Below, piece by piece: positions 1 through 5,542 of a stretch of DNA of 64,000 nucleotides. The stretch covers positions 20,106 through 84,105 of the forward strand of contig CALFNG010000534.1 in the NCBI GenBank assembly GCA_937902985.1, given 5' to 3'. The position numbers and the translations under genes are program-made. The stretch comes from an uncultured Myxococcales bacterium (GTDB lineage: Bacteria > Myxococcota_A > Polyangia > Polyangiales > Polyangiaceae). The notes under the pieces were generated by a model. That model had not been told where the DNA came from. It did not search any database and worked only from the letters and a program-made list of their open reading frames with translations. Each line of letters starts with the position of its first letter. Position 1 is the stretch's first letter.

Positions 1-215
1 CCGGCATGACCCAGCAAGAGATCGAGCGAACGGAGGAGATCCTGTCAGGCCTCGCCGGCGCGCACACGGTCGTCGTGGTCGAGCACGACATGGACTTCGT
101 TCGCAGCATCGCGCAGAAGGTGACCGTGCTCCACGAAGGGAGCGTGCTCGCCGAGGGGCAGATGTCAGACGTGCAGAACGATCCGAAGGTCGTCGAAGTT
201 TACCTGGGAGCGTGA
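1..215 (+). CDS. urtD: Urea ABC transporter ATP-binding protein UrtD, C-terminal part
   Basis: Only the last 70 or so codons are present; the gene enters from the left edge and stops at TGA 213-215. The visible part holds the switch region VVVVEHDMDFVRS and the family-typical tail VTVLHEGSVLAEG then VQNDPKVVEVYLG, which fits UrtD closely and separates it from generic branched-chain amino acid LivG proteins less strongly. UrtD is one of two cytoplasmic ATPases that energise high-affinity urea uptake through the UrtBC permease. The next gene, urtE, begins one base after the stop codon, so the two are co-transcribed and probably translationally coupled. The assignment to urea rather than amino acids rests on tail similarity and on the neighbouring amide hydrolases. 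Confidence 0.85.
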   Translation, partial: GMTQQEIERTEEILSGLAGAHTVVVVEHDMDFVRSIAQKVTVLHEGSVLAEGQMSDVQNDPKVVEVYLGA

Positions 216-216
216 A

Positions 217-912
217 GTGCTCGAGACCCGCGACGTCCATCAATACTACGGCAGCAGCCACACGCTTCGCGGCACGACGCTCACCGTGCCGCCCGGCACC
301 TGCACCGTGGTCATGGGGCGCAACGGGGTCGGCAAGACCACGCTGCTCCGCGCCATCATGGGTCTCGTGGCGGTGCGCTCCGGGAACATCAAGTTCGGCG
401 AGAAGGAGCTCGTCGGCGCCGAGGCGAGCTATCGGGCGCGCGTCGGCATCGGGTTCGTGCCGCAGGGCCGCGAGATCTTCGGTCAACTGACGGTCGAGGA
501 GAATCTGCAGGTGGGCGTGTACGCCCGAACCGACGGCAAGAAAGAGATCCCGGAGCTCGTGTTCCGGCTCTTCCCCGTCCTCAAGACCATGATGCACCGC
601 CGCGGCGGGGACCTCTCCGGCGGGCAGCAGCAGCAGCTGGCGATCGCTCGTGCGCTCACCATCGGCCCGAAGTGCGTGCTCCTCGACGAGCCGACCGAGG
701 GGATTCAGCCGAACATCGTGCACGAGATCGGCAACGTCATCCGCAAGCTCTACGAAGAAGAGAAGCTCGCCGTGCTCCTCGTCGAGCAGAAGCTACCGTT
801 CGCCCGCAGGGTGGCCGAGCGCTTCTACCTCATGGAGCGAGGCACCGTCGTCGCCCAAGGCAAGATGGCCGAGCTCTCCGACGAGCTCGTTCAGAAACAC
901 CTGGCGGTCTGA
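217..912 (+). CDS. urtE: Urea ABC transporter ATP-binding protein UrtE
   Basis: A complete 231-residue ABC ATPase starting at GTG 217, one base past the urtD stop. The Walker A loop GRNGVGKTT is at residues 34-42. The signature LSGGQQQQLAIARAL is followed by Walker B CVLLDEPTEGIQP, and a switch histidine region LLVEQKLPFA is present. Length and the LETRDVHQYYG start are usual for UrtE/LivF. UrtE pairs with UrtD as the second ATPase of the urea importer. Downstream lie two convergent isochorismatase-fold hydrolases resembling biuret hydrolase, which would yield substrates whose products feed into urea metabolism; that link is inference. No terminator is obvious after the stop. Confidence 0.9.
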   Translation: MLETRDVHQYYGSSHTLRGTTLTVPPGTCTVVMGRNGVGKTTLLRAIMGLVAVRSGNIKFGEKELVGAEASYRARVGIGFVPQGREIFGQLTVEENLQVGVYARTDGKKEIPELVFRLFPVLKTMMHRRGGDLSGGQQQQLAIARALTIGPKCVLLDEPTEGIQPNIVHEIGNVIRKLYEEEKLAVLLVEQKLPFARRVAERFYLMERGTVVAQGKMAELSDELVQKHLAV

Positions 913-936
913 GAGCACTTTTCCTCGTCGTTGATC

Positions 937-993
937 GGGCCCGTCTCGGCGCTCGCCGTGCTCAGCATACAGACGTACGCTTCCGCGCGGCGC
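937..993. repeat. Dispersed intergenic repeat, copy 1
   Basis: The stretch after urtE that begins GGGCCCGTCTCG and contains CGCTCGCCGTGCTCA and CGCTTCCGCGCGGCG recurs, with substitutions, at 25881-25937 downstream of the ketosynthase. Both copies sit in non-coding DNA just after a gene in the same orientation. The similarity was found by eye and the middle third is poorly conserved. It could be a genome-wide intergenic repeat or a remnant of a shared ancestral 3' region. Confidence 0.45.
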
Positions 994-1101
994 CCGCCGA
1001 TCCAGACCCGCTCAACTTAGAGGAAAAGCGCTCTGGCGCGCTCCTCGAAGAATACCGCACGGGGTTTTCAGCGGGGACGCCCGCAGCCAGGGGGAATACT
1101 T

Positions 1102-1128
1102 CGCGCCTCCGCGCCTTTGCGGTTCCCG
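1102..1128. repeat. GCAGAG-type intergenic repeat, degenerate copy
   Basis: This stretch reads, on the minus strand, as ACCGCAAAGGCGCGGAGGCGC, minus one base at the end, and resembles the copies at 1980-2007 and 2101-2125. It lies just before the stop of the first cysteine hydrolase gene. Families of this GCAGAG/GCGCAGAG type are common non-coding repeats in many bacteria. Confidence 0.4.
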
Positions 1129-1131
1129 GGA

Positions 1132-1824
1132 TCACGACAACGCCTTGACCAAGCGGGTCGAGTCGGAGACCCACCCGAAGATGCCCCCTTGCGCCTTGAT
1201 CATTCGCAGGCCCACCTCGTGGAACTCGGGAAAGTAAGAGGCGCAGCAATCGCCCGGCACGATGCACTTGAAGCCGCGGTCGTTGGCTTCGCGCACCGTC
1301 GTGTGCACGCACACCTCGGTCGTGACGCCGCACACGATCAGGTTCTCGATGTGCTGGTGCTGCAGGATCGCGCCGAGGTCGGTCGCGTAGAACGCGCCCT
1401 TGCCCGGCTTGTCGATGATCACCTCGCCGTCCTTCGGATAGAGCTTCGGCACGATGTCGTGGCCGGCCTCGCCGCGAATGAGGATGCGCCCCATCGGCCC
1501 CTTGGCTCCGATGCGAAGGTGCGGCTCTCCGCGCTCGACCTTCGCCTTGGGCGCGTCGGACATGTCGGGCCGGTGCCCCTCGCGCGTGTGCACGATGAGC
1601 ATTCCCACCTTCCGCGCGGCCTCGAGCAACGCCGCGATCGGCTTCACGGCCGCGTCGAGCAGCGACACCTTGTTTCCCAGGGTCTCTCCGAAGCCCCCGG
1701 GCTCCAGAAAGTCGCGCTGCATGTCGATGATGACGAGCGCGGTACGGCCGACATCGATCGCCAGGGGTTGGGGCTCCGCGTCGACCAGGACGGAAGAACT
1801 GGCGTGAGACGTGGCCGTGGACAT
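1132..1824 (-). CDS. Isochorismatase-family cysteine hydrolase, biuret-hydrolase-like
   Basis: A 230-residue protein of the isochorismatase/nicotinamidase fold. The catalytic triad reads as Asp34 (in VIIDMQRDF), Lys139 (in VIIDKPGKGAF) and Cys172 (in GVTTEVCVHTT). A second lysine, Lys142, and Gln212 fall at the spacing I recall for substrate-binding residues of biuret hydrolase BiuH. BiuH cleaves biuret to allophanate and ammonia in cyanuric acid breakdown; other family members hydrolyse ureidoacrylate or nicotinamide, so the substrate is not proven. The start ATG has AAGGAG eight bases upstream. The gene converges on urtE and is followed upstream by a paralogue at 2147-2833, separated by 322 bases that include repeats. 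Confidence 0.8.
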   Translation of the reverse strand: MSTATSHASSSVLVDAEPQPLAIDVGRTALVIIDMQRDFLEPGGFGETLGNKVSLLDAAVKPIAALLEAARKVGMLIVHTREGHRPDMSDAPKAKVERGEPHLRIGAKGPMGRILIRGEAGHDIVPKLYPKDGEVIIDKPGKGAFYATDLGAILQHQHIENLIVCGVTTEVCVHTTVREANDRGFKCIVPGDCCASYFPEFHEVGLRMIKAQGGIFGWVSDSTRLVKALS

Positions 1825-1979
1825 CGCAGGTCTCCTTCAGGCGCCCGGACAGGGGCGCCGTACCGGGACACGCTATCGGGCAGACGTTTCGGGCTCGTTG
1901 CCCGGCCGAGAACGCAGGAGTACCGCGGCGAATTCGTGTGTCCCCAGCGAGTCTCTCGCCGGTGGCTCCAGAGAGATTG

Positions 1980-2125
1980 GCCGCAGAGGCGCAGAGGGCG
2001 CAGAGGGATGAGGGTTTTGTGCGCGTTGCAGTCTCGTGAGAAGGGCGCGGATCTGCCTTACGTCGGCCGTCCTTCCTGGTTCGGGCGCCTTCGACCCCCC
2101 CTCTCTGCTCTGCGCTCTCTGCGGC
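1980..2125. repeat. Inverted pair of GCAGAG-type repeats in a 322-base gap
   Basis: Between the two cysteine hydrolase genes (1825-2146) no convincing gene is seen. The gap contains CCGCAGAGGCGCAGAGGG (1981-1998, continuing to 2007) and, about 95 bases on, its imperfect reverse complement at 2101-2125 (CTCTCTGCTCTGCGCTCTCT). The arrangement makes a long imperfect inverted repeat. Open frames through it translate into LCALC- and SAPSAP-like strings that recur as spurious proteins in many genomes, so they are not called as genes. Confidence 0.6.
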
Positions 2126-2146
2126 TCGGCGGCCCATCTCCTCATC

Positions 2147-2833
2147 TTACCGGCGGAACGCTTCGAGGAGAGAGTGCGAGTCGGTGACGGCGCCGAAGAC
2201 GCCTTGCTGCATCGTCACCATCTTGAGCGCGGCCTCGTGATTGCCGACGTCGGTGGCCGCGCAGCAATCCGACAGGATGACGCACTCGAAGCCGCGGTCG
2301 TTTCCTTCGCGCATGGTCGTGTGGACGCACACGTCGGTCGTGATGCCGGTCAAGACGAGGTTGCGGATGCCGCGCGTTCGCAAGATCAGCTCGAAGTCGG
2401 TCGCGCAGAACGTGCCCTTGCCGGGCTTGTCGATGATGACCTCGCCCGCGGCCGGCGCCAGCTCGGGGATGATGTCCCAGCCGGCCTCGCCGCGGACGAG
2501 CACCCGGCCGCAAGGTCCGTCGTCGCCGATGCCGACCCCCGACTCGGTCCGGCGCGAACGCCACCTCTTGTTGGCCGGCAAGTCCGAGAGGTCCGGTCGA
2601 TGCCCCTCGCGCGTGTGGAACACCGGGAACCCCCGGGCCCGGAACGCGGCGAGCACCCGCTGGATTGGCTCGATGACGGCCCTCGTCAGGGAGATGTCGT
2701 AACCGAGGAGGTCGATGTATCCGCCCTTGCCGCAGAAATCGGTCTGCATGTCGATGACGACGAGCGCGGTATTGGCGCGCTCGAGCACGCCGTCGAACGG
2801 CCAGGGATACGGGGTCGATGCGACGTGGGTCAT
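2147..2833 (-). CDS. biuH: Biuret hydrolase-like amidohydrolase (isochorismatase family)
   Basis: A 228-residue cysteine hydrolase, closer than its neighbour to characterised biuret hydrolases in the segments LTRAVIEPIQRVL, HTREGHRPDLSDLPANKRW and GRVLVRGEAGWDIIPEL. The triad is Asp28, Lys136 and Cys169 (GITTDVCVHTT), with Lys139 and Gln209 at the BiuH-like positions. The predicted reaction is biuret to allophanate plus ammonia; allophanate hydrolase would be needed elsewhere. It starts at ATG 2833, with GGAGG about nine bases upstream. Together with the urea importer and the paralogue at 1132-1824 it suggests use of biuret/urea nitrogen. A ureidoacrylate-hydrolase-like role cannot be excluded. 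Confidence 0.75.
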   Translation of the reverse strand: MTHVASTPYPWPFDGVLERANTALVVIDMQTDFCGKGGYIDLLGYDISLTRAVIEPIQRVLAAFRARGFPVFHTREGHRPDLSDLPANKRWRSRRTESGVGIGDDGPCGRVLVRGEAGWDIIPELAPAAGEVIIDKPGKGTFCATDFELILRTRGIRNLVLTGITTDVCVHTTMREGNDRGFECVILSDCCAATDVGNHEAALKMVTMQQGVFGAVTDSHSLLEAFRR

Positions 2834-3147
2834 CGGTCAGCCCTCCAGGTCACGCGTCTTCGCTTCCGACGAGCGCAGTTTCCCAGTCGACGGTTTCGCG
2901 CGCGTGTCGCGGCGGTACGGAACCGATGGCAATGCAAATCAGTTTTTCGTGCTGCCGCACACGAATGCCACAAATATTAATGTGCGCGAAATCGGTACGA
3001 CACCTGCGGCCGAGTAACCAGCGGTTGAGTCGTTTGAATGGTCCGCCCCGCCCGGGGACAGGGGAGGTTGAAAATAGTACCCGGGCAAACGAGGGAGAGT
3101 TCTGTCCGCGATTCCCGAGTCGAGCTTGACACATGAGGAGAGTGCCG
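2834..3147. promoter_or_regulatory. Intergenic region ahead of the porin gene, AT-rich patch
   Basis: A 314-base divergent gap between the biuret-hydrolase-like gene and the porin gene. It holds a locally AT-rich stretch (2935-2990) unlike the surrounding DNA, with a small hairpin TTCGTG (2946-2951) and CACGAA (2960-2965) and the sequence CAAATATTAATG just after it. This is the likely site of the promoters for both genes, but no clear -35/-10 pair could be fixed. Confidence 0.35.
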
Positions 3148-4560
3148 ATGATACGAGTCACGTCGCGATTGCCGCCGGTCCTGGGTTCGGCTTTGGTGCT
3201 GTTTCTGGCCATGGCAGGTGAGGCGCGCGCCCAGCAGCCCGTCCCTCCACCACCGCCCGCCGGGGCTGCCCTGCCGCCCGCCCCTGCGCCGCCGGCCCCG
3301 CCGCTGGCGGCACCACCCCCGCCGCCCTTGGCGGCGCCGCCGCCCCCGCCCATGGAAGCGGCGCCTCCTCCACCACCCATGGCGGTCGTGACCCCCCCGA
3401 CGCCGCTGCCGCTCCCGCCCGAGGCTCCTGCGCCCGCGCCGGTGAAGGAGACACCCTTGCGAGTCGGCGGCGCGGTGCGCCTGGGCCTGATCCTTCAGGA
3501 TCCTGACTTGCCGAAGAAGATGGGGGAGCTGCACCTCGATACGACCGGGTACTCGAACGCCGCGGAGCTCCGTCTCGGAGGCGACGTCACCGACTACTTC
3601 TCGTGGACCGCGAACTTCAACGCCCTCATCGATGGCGGAGCCGTTGGCAGCGCGGGATCGGGCAACCAGTCCACGTTTGCGGTGCTCAGCATCGAGGACC
3701 TGATCGCCCAGTTCAAAGCGGTCGACGCCTTCCAGATCTGGATGGGCCGGCTCCTCGTTCCGTCGGACCGAGCGAACTTCTCCGGTCCGTTCTTCATGAG
3801 TCCCTGGGACTATCCCGGCTTCTACTTGAAGAACGCCCCGCCCATCGGCCCGATGGAGGGCGCGAACGGCCGCAACCAAGGGATCACGGTCTGGGGCAAC
3901 GTCGGTCCCGAATCGAAGTTCAAGTACTTCGCCGGCATCTACGGCATCGACCAGGGCGGGCCGAACAGCACGCAGCTTCCCGCGGACAACGCGTTCTATT
4001 CGGCTCGACTCTCGTACTCGCTGCAGGGCAGCGAGCCCGGCTACTTCGGGTCGAGCACCTGGTACGGCGACAAGGACATCACGACGATCGCCGTCGGCGG
4101 CCAGTACAAGCGGAACGGTTCGGTCGATCTCGCCTCGACCACGGGCGGCCGGAAAGACACGTTCGTGGGCATCGCCGACATTCTCACCGAGCAGAATGTC
4201 AAAGGAACGGGAACGTTCACCTTCGAAGGAGAGTTCTACGCCTTCAACAAGGACCTGCCCTTCAGCAGCTTCAGCGAAGGGGCCAACACCATCCCCATCT
4301 TCAATCCGAGAGAGGCGTTCTATGCGGTCGTCTCGTATTTGACGCCGGAGAACATCGGCGTGGGCAAGTTCCAGCCGCTCATCCGATGGCAGCAGACCAT
4401 CGACCCCGAGTGGACGATCATCGACGGGGCTCTCGCCTACGTGATGAAGGAGTACGACGCGCGGCTCGTCTTGACCTACGAGCACATCGACACGGGTAGC
4501 ACCGGCGGCCCGAACCGGTACCAGAACTCCCTCCAGTTCGGCGTGCAGCTCCAGAAGTAA
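3148..4560 (+). CDS. Outer membrane porin-like protein with proline-rich linker
   Basis: A 470-residue exported protein. The ATG at 3148 is preferred to the one at 3133 because AGGAGA (3136-3141) sits at ribosome-binding distance before it. A signal peptide (SALVLFLAMAGEARA) precedes about 75 residues made almost wholly of Pro and Ala with Leu, Met and Val. A region rich in alternating polar and aromatic residues follows (GGDVTDYFSWTANFNAL, WMGRLLVPSDRANFSG, RYQNSLQFGVQLQK), as expected of a transmembrane beta-barrel ending at the outer membrane. It resembles phosphate-selective or general porin-like proteins, but the substrate is unknown. The linker may cross or bind peptidoglycan; that is inference. 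Confidence 0.7.
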   Translation: MIRVTSRLPPVLGSALVLFLAMAGEARAQQPVPPPPPAGAALPPAPAPPAPPLAAPPPPPLAAPPPPPMEAAPPPPPMAVVTPPTPLPLPPEAPAPAPVKETPLRVGGAVRLGLILQDPDLPKKMGELHLDTTGYSNAAELRLGGDVTDYFSWTANFNALIDGGAVGSAGSGNQSTFAVLSIEDLIAQFKAVDAFQIWMGRLLVPSDRANFSGPFFMSPWDYPGFYLKNAPPIGPMEGANGRNQGITVWGNVGPESKFKYFAGIYGIDQGGPNSTQLPADNAFYSARLSYSLQGSEPGYFGSSTWYGDKDITTIAVGGQYKRNGSVDLASTTGGRKDTFVGIADILTEQNVKGTGTFTFEGEFYAFNKDLPFSSFSEGANTIPIFNPREAFYAVVSYLTPENIGVGKFQPLIRWQQTIDPEWTIIDGALAYVMKEYDARLVLTYEHIDTGSTGGPNRYQNSLQFGVQLQK

Positions 4561-4571
4561 TGCGCAGCTAG

Positions 4572-4769
4572 TCAGTAGTGAGGGGGCCGGTCGTTCGGGG
4601 CGGCCGGCTCCTCTTGCAACTCGCGCTCGCGCAGGCGCTTCGTCTCGGCCGTGAGCGCTTCGATCTGGCGCCGCTGGGCCACGACCACGTCGGACAGTTC
4701 GTGCGCGAAACGCTCGAGCTTCATGAAGCGGAGCTCGAGGTCCACGAGGCGCGTCTCCGTTGACTCCAT
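4572..4769 (-). CDS. slyX: SlyX family protein
   Basis: A 65-residue coiled-coil protein with the family pattern: an acidic start (ESTETRLVDLELRFMKLE), a heptad helix (DVVVAQRRQIEALTAETKRLRER) and the C-terminal PPHY motif that marks SlyX. The molecular role of SlyX is not established. It lies 11 bases from the convergent porin gene. Its start is followed upstream by 168 bases without a convincing gene before the SET-domain gene. Confidence 0.85.
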   Translation of the reverse strand: MESTETRLVDLELRFMKLERFAHELSDVVVAQRRQIEALTAETKRLRERELQEEPAAPNDRPPHY

Positions 4770-4937
4770 AGCCCGGAGGCTACTCCAGGGCGCAGGCGGC
4801 GTGCGCGTCGTTCAGCCGATCGGTGCGCCGCAGGGCAGGGAGGCGCCAGGCCCAGATGGCTTGAAACAGCCTGAACGCGCGATGTCCGAAGGCGGCCGAC
4901 CAGGGGACGCGCTCGTGGGCGGGCGCCGCGGGCGCGC

Positions 4938-5423
4938 TCACTCTCCCACCGCGCGCTTCTTTCTCACGCGCTTCGGGGGACGCGCGAGCGTGCCGCGGCA
5001 CTTCGCCGCTCCGCAGCGGCACGGGTAGATGCGGCGGAGATCGTCGAGGGTGTAACTCTCGTCGGTGGTGTACCAGTAGTCGTACGACAGCTCTTCACCC
5101 GCTGGGATGTCGCGCAGCGCGTGCACGTAGACCCGGCTCCGCGAGATGATGATCTCGCAGTTCGGGTCGCACGAGTGGTTGATGAACCGCGAGTCGTTCC
5201 CGCCCGACGAGCCGTCGATCACGAGGTCGTCGTCGACCATGAAGAAAAAGGTGTGGTGGCGTCGCGAGGTCGCGTCGTCGGGGGAGGTCGAGTCGGCCTC
5301 GTCGGGCGTGATGCGCTTGCCGGTGTACTCGACGACGCGCTCGGCCTCCGCGATGTCGCGCGTCGCAAAGACTCCCCGCCCTTGGATCTTCGACCGGCGG
5401 CTGACGATGGGGGGTTCATTCAT
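4938..5423 (-). CDS. SET domain protein-lysine N-methyltransferase
   Basis: A 161-residue protein that is essentially one SET domain. It has the N-terminal GRGVFATRDI motif, the cofactor and active-site motif NDSRFINHSCDPNCE, the ELSYDYW motif with the catalytic tyrosine, and a cysteine cluster CRCGAAKCRGTL that matches a post-SET zinc-binding segment. SET enzymes transfer methyl from S-adenosylmethionine to lysine side chains. Bacterial members are known but uncommon, and their targets are mostly undefined. The basic tail (PPKRVRKKRA) could bind nucleic acid. The origin may be an old transfer from eukaryotes or an ancient bacterial lineage; the sequence does not decide. Confidence 0.88.
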   Translation of the reverse strand: MNEPPIVSRRSKIQGRGVFATRDIAEAERVVEYTGKRITPDEADSTSPDDATSRRHHTFFFMVDDDLVIDGSSGGNDSRFINHSCDPNCEIIISRSRVYVHALRDIPAGEELSYDYWYTTDESYTLDDLRRIYPCRCGAAKCRGTLARPPKRVRKKRAVGE

Positions 5424-5542
5424 TCTCGCGCGCTTTAAGCAGCGCTACGGCCGGGCCGCAAGGCCGAACGTGGGACGCTGGCGTCTCGCGCGGCCACGGT
5501 GCGCCCGGCTCGCTCGACGGCCTCGAGCGTCAACGGGGTGGG

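Noticed and set aside
962..2145. Overlapping long open frames on the minus strand with LCALC- and SAPSAP-like strings
   Set aside because: They run through the GCAGAG repeats and over the first hydrolase gene, and such strings recur as spurious translations of these repeats.
4780..5022. 80-codon minus-strand frame between slyX and the SET gene
   Set aside because: It overlaps the SET gene end, is Arg/Ala-rich like shadow frames, and has no ribosome site or family resemblance.
5430..5445. Short hairpin GCGCT/AGCGC upstream of the SET gene
   Set aside because: A five-base stem is expected by chance in GC-rich DNA and no partner gene or T-run supports a terminator.
5464..5481. 18-bp match GCCGAACGTGGGACGCTG also present near 23313
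   Set aside because: Such a match in a GC-rich 64 kb window is borderline by chance and neither flank extends it.
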